From PZPK01 sp041590075 (GTDB taxonomy: Bacteria > Pseudomonadota > Gammaproteobacteria > Pseudomonadales > Oleiphilaceae): a DNA stretch of 12,794 nucleotides. Every line of letters starts with the position of its first letter. Position 1 is the first letter of the stretch. This document shows positions 1-6,832 of the stretch, one piece after another. A program made the translations under genes and the position numbers. The stretch is from the NCBI GenBank assembly GCA_041590075.1, contig JBFHUL010000089.1, positions 1 through 12,794 of the forward strand. The letters are read 5' to 3'. A model generated the notes under the pieces. It saw only the letters and a program-made list of their open reading frames with translations. It was not told the DNA's origin and did not search any database.

Positions 1-45
1 GTCGCCTGCATAATGTGATCCTAATAGTTAAACAGAGGCTATTTC

Positions 46-1275
46 ATGGCAGTTGGTCATGCTCCCTTACCCGCTTTTGAAGTGATTTCAGGTGTACGTC
101 TGGGGGTTGCTGAGGCGGGTATCAAAAAGGCGCAGCGCAAAGATCTGGTGTTGCTGGAATTACAGGCTGGCGGCACGTGTGCGGGCGTTTTTACCCGCAA
201 TGCGTTTTGCGCCGCCCCGGTGCATGTGTGCCGGAAACACCTAATTGACAATGCACAGTGCACCGAAAATCGCTATTTGCTTATCAATACCGGTAACGCC
301 AATGCTGGTACGGGTGACCAGGGCATGCAAGATGCCTTGCAATCCTGTTTGGCAATGGCGGAACTGGGCAAGGTTTCCGCGAGCTCGGTACTGCCTTTTT
401 CAACCGGTGTGATTGGCGAGCCGCTGCCGGTCGATAAAATCGTAGCGGGCTTGCCTGCCGCGATTTCGGACCTGAGTGAAGACAACTGGGCGCGTGCTGC
501 GGAAGGCATTCTGACCACGGATACCCGGCCCAAGGGGGCCACGCGTCGCATCGAGTTTGGTGGAAAACCTATCCGTATTTCCGGCATCAGCAAAGGCGCA
601 GGTATGATCAAGCCCAATATGGCGACCATGCTGGCGTTCGTGGCGACCGATGCGCGGTTGGAGCCTGCTTTGGCGCAAACACTTCTCAGCGATGCGGTGA
701 ATCAGTCGTTTAATCGCATTACGATTGACAGTGACACCTCGACAAATGACGCCTGCATGCTGCTGGCGAGCGGCCAGTCTGAATCGCCAGAAGTAACTGA
801 AGATCATCCCGACTTTGAGCTCTTTGTGTCGGCGCTCAACGACCTGATGCGTGAGTTGGCGCACCTGATTGTGAAGGATGGGGAAGGTGCCACCAAATTT
901 ATTGCGGTTCAGGTGCAACAGGCGGCGAGTCAACAGGAAGCGCTGAACGTTGCGTACACGATTGCACATTCACCGTTAGTCAAAACGGCCTTCTATGCGA
1001 GTGACCCTAACTGGGGGCGTATTCTTGCAGCGGTAGGGCGCGCCGATCTGGAGGCGCTGGATCTCGGGCGCATCAATATTTATCTGGATGAGGTGTGCAT
1101 CGTTGCCCAAGGTGGCCGCAGTCCGGACTACACAGAAGAGCGGGGCCAGTCGGTGATGGATCGGGAGCAGATCACTGTGCGAGTTGAGCTTGGGCGAGGG
1201 GCTGCCGACGAGTGTGTCTGGACAACTGACTTGTCGCATGATTATGTCACCATCAATGCCGACTACCGTACCTGA
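46..1275 (+). CDS. argJ: ArgJ, bifunctional glutamate N-acetyltransferase / amino-acid N-acetyltransferase
   Basis: ArgJ moves the acetyl group from N-acetylornithine to glutamate in the cytoplasmic arginine pathway; many family members can also acetylate glutamate from acetyl-CoA. The 409-residue product has the family's usual length. It carries the self-cleavage motif KGAGMIKPNMATML (residues 183-196), in which Thr194 should become the N-terminal nucleophile of the beta chain. It also has the STGVIGE stretch (119-125) that forms the oxyanion hole in this family, the GNANAG motif, KDGEGATKF, NWGRILAAVGRA, and a typical C-terminus ending INADYRT. The ATG at 46 follows AGAGG (34-38) at good spacing. 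The 45 bases before it hold no recognisable gene end; secA often sits here in relatives, but that cannot be confirmed. The 3' end overlaps the next gene by 20 nt, so the two are probably co-transcribed. Monofunctional or bifunctional activity cannot be decided from sequence alone. Confidence 0.97.
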   Translation: MAVGHAPLPAFEVISGVRLGVAEAGIKKAQRKDLVLLELQAGGTCAGVFTRNAFCAAPVHVCRKHLIDNAQCTENRYLLINTGNANAGTGDQGMQDALQSCLAMAELGKVSASSVLPFSTGVIGEPLPVDKIVAGLPAAISDLSEDNWARAAEGILTTDTRPKGATRRIEFGGKPIRISGISKGAGMIKPNMATMLAFVATDARLEPALAQTLLSDAVNQSFNRITIDSDTSTNDACMLLASGQSESPEVTEDHPDFELFVSALNDLMRELAHLIVKDGEGATKFIAVQVQQAASQQEALNVAYTIAHSPLVKTAFYASDPNWGRILAAVGRADLEALDLGRINIYLDEVCIVAQGGRSPDYTEERGQSVMDREQITVRVELGRGAADECVWTTDLSHDYVTINADYRT

Positions 1276-2269
1276 ACAAACCGAGTTGGTGCATGTAGCG
1301 GTTGCCGTGATAGAGCGTCGCTCACCTCGCGGCGTAGAGATCCTGCTCTCCAAGCGCCCAAAACATGTTCATCAGGGTGGTTTATGGGAGTTTCCCGGTG
1401 GCAAAGTCGAGCAGGGCGAAAGCGTACTTGCTGCGCTGGATCGTGAGCTGCATGAAGAGCTGGACTTGTCACTTCCTGAGCAGGGCGAGCAGCCCGCACC
1501 TCTGATTTCCATTTACCACGATTACGGCGATAAGCAGGTGTTGCTGGATGTATGGCGTGTGCCGCACACGCGCGGGGACGCACGGGGCAAGGAAGGGCAG
1601 CCTATACGCTGGGTGCCGCTTGCTCAGCTTGACCGCTATGAATTTCCTGTCGCGAACAGACCTATTGTGATGGCCTGCCAGTTGCCCTCCCGCTATGCTT
1701 TCACGCATGCCTGTGACTCCCTGGATGGGATCCTGCGGCAAGTTGAAGGCTTGCGAGATAACGGGTTGGACCTGATTCGACTGCGCCTGCCGCAGCTCCA
1801 TAACAACACCTATTCCGACTGGGTGATGGCGATTGCAGAACAATTTGGCGATAGTCAACACTGGTTGGTAGCCGATCGGCCCGTGGATAAAGGCCTGCAT
1901 GTTTACCTGCGCGCGATTCATTTGGGGCAGCGACAGATCGCTGCAAATGTCGGCCGCGACCGATATGCGCTGACGGGGGAACTACCTTTGGCTCTTTCCT
2001 GTCACAATGAGGCGGAGTTAAAACAGGCGCACCGCCTGAGCGCGGATTTTATAACATTGTCTCCGGTGCTGGATACGCCCAGTCACCCCGGAGCAGAAAT
2101 ACTGGGTTGGCAGCGATTCAAGTCGCTCGTTGCCACTTGCACCATGCCTGTGTATGCCTTGGGTGGCATGCAGGCTGAACATGAGGCGGGCGCGGTTGCC
2201 CGGGGTGCACAGGGCATTGCCGCCATTTCGGCCTGGCAATCTGGTGAATATTACGGGAAGTGCTTATGA
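1256..2269 (+). CDS. MutT-type Nudix hydrolase fused to a ThiE/TenI-like domain
   Basis: A two-domain protein of 337 residues from the chosen start. The N-terminal half is a MutT-like Nudix hydrolase, which in the family removes pyrophosphate from oxidised nucleotides such as 8-oxo-dGTP. The Nudix box is clear at residues 49-71 (GKVEQGE, then RELHEEL); the usual final Gly is Asp. The C-terminal half (about 146-326) resembles thiamine-phosphate synthase: GLHVYLRAIHLGQ, LALSCHNEAEL, DFITLSPVLDTPSHPGA, YALGGM and GAQGIAAISAW match the order of ThiE/TenI motifs. Substrate positions look changed (see findings), so TMP synthase activity is doubtful. This fusion downstream of argJ is common in gammaproteobacteria. 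The start is uncertain: in-frame ATGs lie at 1238, 1244 and 1256 and none has a good ribosome site, so translation may be coupled to argJ. The stop overlaps the moaC start as ATGA. Confidence 0.9.
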   Translation: MPTTVPEQTELVHVAVAVIERRSPRGVEILLSKRPKHVHQGGLWEFPGGKVEQGESVLAALDRELHEELDLSLPEQGEQPAPLISIYHDYGDKQVLLDVWRVPHTRGDARGKEGQPIRWVPLAQLDRYEFPVANRPIVMACQLPSRYAFTHACDSLDGILRQVEGLRDNGLDLIRLRLPQLHNNTYSDWVMAIAEQFGDSQHWLVADRPVDKGLHVYLRAIHLGQRQIAANVGRDRYALTGELPLALSCHNEAELKQAHRLSADFITLSPVLDTPSHPGAEILGWQRFKSLVATCTMPVYALGGMQAEHEAGAVARGAQGIAAISAWQSGEYYGKCL

Positions 2270-2763
2270 GTCAGGAATTCACACACCTCGATGACAAGGG
2301 GCATGCTCACATGGTGGATGTGGGTGATAAGTCCGTGACACATCGCATGGCGAGGGCCGAAGGCTTTGTCGCCATGAAGAGTGATACCTTGCGCATGATT
2401 GTGGAGGGCAAGCACAAGAAGGGCGATGTGCTGGCGACATGTCGCATCGCCGGCATTATGGCTGCCAAGAAATGCTCGGAACTGATTCCCTTGTGCCATG
2501 CTTTAAATCTTAGCTCGGTAAAGGTCGATGTGTTCCCAAAAGAAGGCGAGGCGGGAGAGCGCCCCGGTGTGTACGTCACGGCCACATGTAAGCTCGATGC
2601 AAAAACCGGGGTTGAAATGGAAGCGCTGACGGCGGTCAGTGTGGCCTGCCTGACCCTCTACGACATGTGTAAAGCTGTTGACAAAGGCATGGTGATCGAA
2701 GGCGTTCGGGTGTTGGAAAAGCAGGGTGGTCGGTCCGGTAGCTACAAGGTTGAGGGCCGATAA
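2266..2763 (+). CDS. moaC: MoaC, cyclic pyranopterin monophosphate synthase
   Basis: MoaC converts the MoaA product (3',8-cyclo-7,8-dihydro-GTP) into cyclic pyranopterin monophosphate, the first stable intermediate of molybdenum cofactor synthesis. The 165-residue protein closely follows E. coli MoaC. It has HMVDVG near the N-terminus, KGDVLATCRIAGIMAAKK, PLCHAL (His78), TGVEMEALTA (Glu117) and YDMCKAVDK (Asp133, Lys136). Together with Lys52 these correspond to the known active-site residues Lys51, His77, Glu112, Asp128 and Lys131 of E. coli. The ATG at 2266 overlaps the Nudix-fusion stop by 4 nt (ATGA) and is preceded by GGGAAG, so I prefer it to the GTG at 2260. Only 2 nt separate it from moaA, which acts just before it in the pathway. 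No moaB, moaD or moaE lies in the window. Confidence 0.97.
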   Translation: MSQEFTHLDDKGHAHMVDVGDKSVTHRMARAEGFVAMKSDTLRMIVEGKHKKGDVLATCRIAGIMAAKKCSELIPLCHALNLSSVKVDVFPKEGEAGERPGVYVTATCKLDAKTGVEMEALTAVSVACLTLYDMCKAVDKGMVIEGVRVLEKQGGRSGSYKVEGR

Positions 2764-2765
2764 AC

Positions 2766-3758
2766 ATGGCGCTGGTGGATCGGTTTGGACGAGAGGTGCG
2801 TTATCTGCGCCTGTCGGTGACGGATCGCTGTGACTTCCGCTGTGTCTATTGCATGGACGAGGAGATGACATTTGTCCCTCGTCAGCAAGTACTTACTCTT
2901 GAGGAGATGCAGCAAGTCGCTGCCGCGTTTGTTGAGTTGGGCGTTTCCAAAATACGGCTGACTGGTGGTGAGCCGCTTGTTCGTGCCAATGTGCTTTCAT
3001 TGGTACAGAGTCTGGGCGCCATGCAGGGGCTCGATGAGCTAGTGATGACCTCTAACGGTTCGCAGCTGCCGCGCCTCGCGCAGGACTTGCGTCGCGCTGG
3101 GCTGACCCGCCTGAATATCAGTCTCGACAGTCTCAATCCGCAGCGTTTTCGCGCCTTAACGCGTACCGGAGACTTGCAACAAGTGCTGGCAGGCATAGAC
3201 GCCGCGAAACGTGCGGGCTTTACCCGTATCAAACTGAATGCCGTGATTCTTAAGGGTCGCAATGACGATGAAGTACTCGATCTGGTCGACTTTGCCATAC
3301 AGCAACAGTTAGATATCAGCTTTATCGAAGAAATGCCCTTGGGAGAAATTCACGAGCACAGTCGGCGAGAGTCGTATTTGTCGAGTGATGCATTGAAGGC
3401 GTACATCGAAACCCGCTACCACTTGCAGGACCTTGCAGGCTCTTCGCCCACCGATGGCCCCTCTCGCTATTATGCGGTGGATGGGTGTGATACCCGGGTC
3501 GGTTTTATCTCGCCGCATTCACACAACTTTTGTGGTGACTGCAATCGGGTAAGGGTGACCACAGAGGGGCGATTACTGTTGTGTCTGGGTAATGAGCATT
3601 CAGTGGATTTACGGGCAGTCTTGCGCGCGCACCCCGGAGACAAAGACAGGCTGAAGAGCGTAATCGTGGCGGCCATGGATCTCAAGCCGGAACGCCATTT
3701 CTTTGAGCAGGACGATGCGCCGGCGATACTGCGCTTTATGAATATGACAGGCGGTTAG
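2766..3758 (+). CDS. moaA: MoaA, GTP 3',8-cyclase (radical SAM)
   Basis: MoaA is a radical S-adenosylmethionine enzyme that cyclises GTP in the first step of molybdenum cofactor synthesis. At 330 residues it is full length. The N-terminal radical-SAM cluster ligands form the CX3CX2C motif at Cys22, Cys26 and Cys29 (RCDFRCVYC), followed by the SAM-binding GGEP (67-70). The second, C-terminal cluster that binds GTP has Cys256, Cys259 and Cys273 in the family spacing CX2CX13C (NFCGDCNRVRV...LLLCLG). The protein ends in Gly-Gly, the conserved dipeptide tail needed for activity in this family. It starts 3 nt after the last base of the moaC stop region (2-nt gap) and is very likely translated from the same message. 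Its stop codon overlaps the stop of the converging sulfotransferase gene, leaving no room for a private terminator. Confidence 0.97.
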   Translation: MALVDRFGREVRYLRLSVTDRCDFRCVYCMDEEMTFVPRQQVLTLEEMQQVAAAFVELGVSKIRLTGGEPLVRANVLSLVQSLGAMQGLDELVMTSNGSQLPRLAQDLRRAGLTRLNISLDSLNPQRFRALTRTGDLQQVLAGIDAAKRAGFTRIKLNAVILKGRNDDEVLDLVDFAIQQQLDISFIEEMPLGEIHEHSRRESYLSSDALKAYIETRYHLQDLAGSSPTDGPSRYYAVDGCDTRVGFISPHSHNFCGDCNRVRVTTEGRLLLCLGNEHSVDLRAVLRAHPGDKDRLKSVIVAAMDLKPERHFFEQDDAPAILRFMNMTGG

Positions 3759-5284
3759 TGGCGGCTAAACTCATTTAGGATGGGAGCCAAATGTTCCGCG
3801 TAATGGTGCCAATGGCCAACACGGCGATCGTACAGCGCCTGCCTCACCTGCTCGGAGCTCGCCGTTCTCACCGGTCTTGTGTTGCGGTGGAAGTCGTAAC
3901 ACGCCTCCTCAAGCTCCAACCCCAGAAAACCACATAAGCGGGTGGCTTGCTGCGTGAAGTTGCCAACCAGCTGTTCGTACTGCACGTCAAAAATGTCGTT
4001 CGCATAATGCTCGTGCCAATGCACCATGAGGTTCTCGTATAGCCGGTAATAGCCAATCAGGTCCTCTTGGCGGTAACTGTATGGGTGTGCAAAGCCGGGG
4101 AAAAGGTGTTTGTACAGCGATAGGCAGTTGTCGCGCGGGTCTCGCCGGCAATGAATGATTTTTGCGCCGGGGAATACGGCTTTGATTGCCCCGATGAAGC
4201 GAAAGTTGAGCGGCATTTTATCGCTAATATAGCGGCAGCGTGCAGGCGCGCGATTGCCGGTTAGCGTCGCCATATAGCGTTCGGGTAAGGTCTTGTGCTG
4301 CTGTGGTGGCCAGAGGAATTGCCCCGATTCTGATAACAGCGCCTGCTCCCAGAATGCCAGTTCACCGGCGCCTTCGCAGTGCGAGTGACTGGCCAGAATC
4401 TGCTCTACCAGCGAGGTGCCGGAGCGCGGCATGCCAACAATAAACACCGGGGTTGGCGTACCGGGGGGGTGATGGCTGTGGGGCGTGTAATCGATCTTTT
4501 TGATTTGGTCGAAGAGCGCGATGTCGGCGCGGAGGTCGTAGCTATGCAACCTTTGCCATAACTGATTGCCTTCTTGAAAGAGCGCGAAAGCATCCTGGTA
4601 TGTACCTTGGTCCTCCGCAGCTTTTCCCAATGCGAAACAAAGCGACATGCGTTGCCGGGGCGAGAGCTTGCCTTGTTTCAGCAGGTGTCTGGCCGCTTCC
4701 AGCTGTTCACTGCTTTGCGTGTGTTCCGCGAGCAACAGCCAGCCACACAACGCGTCGATAGCCTTGGGCTCAATTCGGTACGCTTCGATAAAGTGCTGGA
4801 GTGCCAGCGCACGCTCCCCTATCGCCCGATATGCCCAGGCAAGGTTGTTGTGCGCGTCGGCATGATAAGGTGTGTGGGCAAGGGTGCGTTTGAGCCGGGA
4901 GATGGCGGTGGTGAACTGACCCTGCTCAATGAGATTGGCGCCTAATAGTGTGTTGGTTTGAGGGGCGTCGGGCCGAAGCTCGAGCGCATGGCGCAGGGGC
5001 TTATCGGCAGCGTCGAAGTTTCTGTTCAAATGTTGCAGTGCACCCAGCATATGCAGCATTTCAAAGTTGTACCCGCCCTGGCGATAACACTGCTGCAGCA
5101 CCTGCCCTGCGGCGCGGATCTGATCATGCCGATACAGTAAACGGGCGAGCCCCAGTGCGGCCTGAACAAAATCGGGTTGTTGGCTCAGGCATGCCTGCCA
5201 AGCCTTGATCGCCTGTTGTGATTGGCCCTGCTGCTGAAAATGCTGGGCCATGCTATGTAGCTGTTGAACAGTAAGCGTCTGCAT
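3755..5284 (-). CDS. TPR-repeat sulfotransferase family protein
   Basis: A 509-residue protein with two parts. Residues 1 to about 250 are helical tetratricopeptide-like repeats, for example ALGLARLLYRHDQ, LHMLGALQHLNRNFDAA, LLGANLIEQGQFTTAI and HNNLAWAYRAIGERALAL. The C-terminal half is a PAPS-dependent sulfotransferase fold: the 5'-phosphosulfate loop VFIVGMPRSGTS is at 280-291, ISDKMPLN at 353-360, and the 3'-phosphate motif KIIHCRRDPRDNCLS at 375-389. The family adds sulfate to proteins, glycans or small molecules; the substrate here is unknown, and TPRs suggest a protein partner. I see no signal peptide or membrane helix, so it is probably cytoplasmic. I chose ATG 5284 because the longer reading frame begins at a TTG inside the terminator hairpin of the upstream gene. 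The ribosome site is weak. No sulfate-activation genes (cysND, cysC) are nearby. It overlaps moaA by 4 nt, tail to tail. Confidence 0.88.
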   Translation of the reverse strand: MQTLTVQQLHSMAQHFQQQGQSQQAIKAWQACLSQQPDFVQAALGLARLLYRHDQIRAAGQVLQQCYRQGGYNFEMLHMLGALQHLNRNFDAADKPLRHALELRPDAPQTNTLLGANLIEQGQFTTAISRLKRTLAHTPYHADAHNNLAWAYRAIGERALALQHFIEAYRIEPKAIDALCGWLLLAEHTQSSEQLEAARHLLKQGKLSPRQRMSLCFALGKAAEDQGTYQDAFALFQEGNQLWQRLHSYDLRADIALFDQIKKIDYTPHSHHPPGTPTPVFIVGMPRSGTSLVEQILASHSHCEGAGELAFWEQALLSESGQFLWPPQQHKTLPERYMATLTGNRAPARCRYISDKMPLNFRFIGAIKAVFPGAKIIHCRRDPRDNCLSLYKHLFPGFAHPYSYRQEDLIGYYRLYENLMVHWHEHYANDIFDVQYEQLVGNFTQQATRLCGFLGLELEEACYDFHRNTRPVRTASSEQVRQALYDRRVGHWHHYAEHLAPILNEFSRH

Positions 5285-5360
5285 GCTGTGTTTTATTTGA
5301 AAAAATGCGTGCGCACAGTGTACCCAAGCAAGCACGTAATCGCGATGATTGCGATCGGGC

Positions 5361-5393
5361 AAAAATTGCCCGGTTACCAAAGGATAACCGGGC
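5361..5393 (-). terminator. Rho-independent terminator after the small membrane-protein gene
   Basis: On the minus strand, just after the stop at 5402, a 9-bp perfect stem (GCCCGGTTA at 5368-5376 pairing with TAACCGGGC at 5385-5393) with an 8-nt loop is followed by AATTTTT (5367-5361). This is a good intrinsic terminator for the 5402-5941 gene. It means the downstream sulfotransferase gene probably needs its own promoter; only a weak TACACT -10 candidate (5322-5317) is visible. The 3' arm can alternatively pair with GGGC beyond the T-run (see findings). Confidence 0.8.
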
Positions 5394-5401
5394 CGCAGGA
5401 G

Positions 5402-5941
5402 TTAGGCAGATTTGATGATGTTTGGCGATTGGGCCGACGCGAAGGGGTTGGTATGGGTAGAGCTCGCCCCTTGCAGGGTCGCTTCCGGATGGTGGTGGGC
5501 CATGAGCTGTTTGATCAGTTCGAGATCGTCTTTACCCACGTCTACCATAATCAGGTGCTTACCCCCATCGATATCAGCCTGAAAACGCCTGGTCTTGTAA
5601 TGGTCCTGAGAAATGCCACCGATTCCGCCAGCCCAGGTTCCAAACAGTACGCAGAACAGGCAAATGGCCAGCCAGGCTTCCAGCGTGAAGTTTTCAAGGT
5701 AGATGGTCGGCAGTGCGAAAAGTAAACCCACCACCAGGCCCACCATCAGTCCTCGCTCCATAAACCGCACGAGATCGGTTTTCTGGAAGGCATTGGCCGT
5801 ATGCAGGTGATGCGTATACAAGCCTGCTTCATCCTTACTGAGTACGTGAAATCGCCAGTCGGTGATGCCGTGTTTATGCAGATCTTCCGAGATCTCCTCG
5901 ACACTGTTGATGGTGGGGGCGAGATAATACAAACGTTTCAT
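5402..5941 (-). CDS. Small two-helix inner-membrane protein of unknown function (DUF1269-like)
   Basis: A 179-residue conserved hypothetical protein. The N-terminal 60 residues (MKRLYYLAPTINSVEEISED, then GITDWRFHVLSKDEAGLYTHHLHTA) look like a small soluble alpha/beta domain. Two hydrophobic segments follow, at about 64-82 and 90-110. The second is glycine-rich (GTWAGGIGGI), as in helix-packing glycine zippers. A second short soluble stretch (HLIMVDVGKDDLELIKQLMAHHHPEA) and a low-complexity tail rich in Ser, Thr and Asn complete it. This soluble-membrane-soluble plan resembles DUF1269 / general-stress membrane proteins, but that assignment is from memory and tentative, and I assign no function. 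ATG 5941 is chosen over the longer frame because a strong GGGAGGT ribosome site sits at the right distance. The gene is probably monocistronic, given the terminator after it. Confidence 0.8.
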   Translation of the reverse strand: MKRLYYLAPTINSVEEISEDLHKHGITDWRFHVLSKDEAGLYTHHLHTANAFQKTDLVRFMERGLMVGLVVGLLFALPTIYLENFTLEAWLAICLFCVLFGTWAGGIGGISQDHYKTRRFQADIDGGKHLIMVDVGKDDLELIKQLMAHHHPEATLQGASSTHTNPFASAQSPNIIKSA

Positions 5942-6020
5942 GATGCACCTCCCTCGGTATGGCAAGGTTCCATGCACGGCCGTGCCGCCAGAATTGACGC
6001 TGGCGTGCATCTACCCCTTA

Positions 6021-6048
6021 AGTATACGCGCCCGGTGGCGGGGTGAAG
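6021..6048 (-). promoter_or_regulatory. Candidate promoter for the small membrane-protein gene
   Basis: The minus strand carries TATACT (6026-6021), a good sigma-70 -10 hexamer, in the divergent region between the membrane-protein gene and ribA. The best upstream partner, CTTCAC (6048-6043) at 16-bp spacing, is a poor -35. Transcription would start near 6014, leaving a leader of about 70 nt. That leader contains a 12-bp perfect palindrome, GCACGGCCGTGC, at 5974-5985, of unknown role. The call rests mainly on the -10 and on position. Confidence 0.35.
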
Positions 6049-6144
6049 TGCTTGGGTTAGACGGGTTTGCGCTAAAGGAGCTACGTTTAGTGCAGGAGGC
6101 GATAAACCCTGCCCGGGGTTGGGACATGCGGGCCATAATTTCTG

Positions 6145-6153
6145 TGATACAAT
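6145..6153 (+). promoter_or_regulatory. Extended -10 promoter for ribA
   Basis: TGATACAAT at 6145-6153 matches the extended -10 consensus (TG, one base, then TACAAT) and lies 29 nt before the ribA start, so the leader would be about 22 nt. No good -35 is seen, which is acceptable for extended -10 promoters. The short leader leaves no room for an FMN riboswitch, and none is recognisable upstream. Confidence 0.55.
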
Positions 6154-6182
6154 GCTCGCCTTTTTTATCCAGAGGCCTATTT

Positions 6183-6797
6183 GTGAGCGTTCGTTTTATC
6201 GAAACCTGTCGCCTGCCAACGCCCTTTGCTGTGTTCAACATGCACGGTTTTGAGGAGCTGGAATCGGGGCGGGAACATATCGTATTGAGTCTCGGCGACG
6301 TCTGCGACGGCGCGCCTGTTTTGGCCCGCACACATTCGGAATGTTTAACCGGCGATGCTTTGTTCAGTATGCGCTGTGACTGTGGCTACCAGCTGGAACA
6401 GGCGATGCAGAGTATTGCGGATGCGGGACGCGGCGTGTTGCTGTATTTGCGTCAGGAAGGGCGTGGTATCGGGCTACTCAATAAAATAAAAGCCTATCAT
6501 TTGCAGGATCAGGGCGCCGACACGGTCGAGGCTAACGAATTATTGGGTTTTCCTGCCGATCTGCGTGACTACTCGATTTGCCACGATATGCTCCAACACC
6601 TTGGCATCAAAGCACTGCGTCTCATGACCAACAACCCCCGTAAGGTTGAAGCCATGAAACAGTGTGGGGTGGAGGTGGTTGAGCGGTTGCCGATCGAAGT
6701 AGGGCGCAACCCCCATAACGACGCTTACCTCACCACAAAAGCCAGTAAATTGGGCCATTGGTTGCGCCATCATCAGGATGATGAGGCGCCCGAATAG
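6183..6797 (+). CDS. ribA: RibA, GTP cyclohydrolase II
   Basis: RibA opens the imidazole ring of GTP and releases formate and pyrophosphate, the first committed step of riboflavin synthesis. The 204-residue protein lines up with E. coli RibA over its whole length. The zinc ligands Cys54, Cys65 and Cys67 sit in HSECLTGDALFSMRCDCG at the same numbering as in E. coli. RQEGRGIGLLNKIKAY, QDQGADTVEAN, LMTNNPRKVEAM and the GRNPHNDAYL tail motif are all present. It is a stand-alone RibA, not the RibBA fusion. The start is GTG at 6183, seven bases after AGAGG (6171-6175). The open frame continues upstream to 5940, but that extension matches nothing in the family and overlaps the promoter. The gene converges on dxs with a strong hairpin between the stops. 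Confidence 0.96.
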   Translation: MSVRFIETCRLPTPFAVFNMHGFEELESGREHIVLSLGDVCDGAPVLARTHSECLTGDALFSMRCDCGYQLEQAMQSIADAGRGVLLYLRQEGRGIGLLNKIKAYHLQDQGADTVEANELLGFPADLRDYSICHDMLQHLGIKALRLMTNNPRKVEAMKQCGVEVVERLPIEVGRNPHNDAYLTTKASKLGHWLRHHQDDEAPE

Positions 6798-6803
6798 CCT
6801 ATG

Positions 6804-6828
6804 CATTGAGCGCTTTCAGCGCTCAATG
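6804..6828. terminator. Perfect hairpin between convergent ribA and dxs
   Basis: CATTGAGCGCT (6804-6814) and AGCGCTCAATG (6818-6828) form an 11-bp perfect stem with the 3-nt loop TTC in the 35-bp gap between the ribA stop and the dxs stop. The position suits a bidirectional terminator serving both genes. Neither side has a real T-run (TTGGTC on plus, CATAGG on minus), so it may act as a weak terminator or as a 3'-end RNA-stabilising structure instead. Confidence 0.6.
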
Positions 6829-6832
6829 TTGG

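Noticed and set aside
1184..1255. TTG start at 1184 for the Nudix fusion
   Set aside because: It would add 24 residues lying wholly within argJ with no family match; ATGs at 1238-1256 are closer to the conserved core.
5285..5380. N-terminal extension of the sulfotransferase to a TTG at 5380
   Set aside because: The extension starts inside the upstream gene's terminator stem and adds 32 residues unlike a TPR protein; ATG 5284 begins the conserved part.
5940..6182. Longer RibA starting at 5940
   Set aside because: The added 81 residues overlap the divergent gene's start and ribA's promoter, and family numbering fits GTG 6183 exactly.
6011..6182. FMN riboswitch before ribA
   Set aside because: None of the conserved FMN-element segments is visible and the predicted leader is only about 22 nt.
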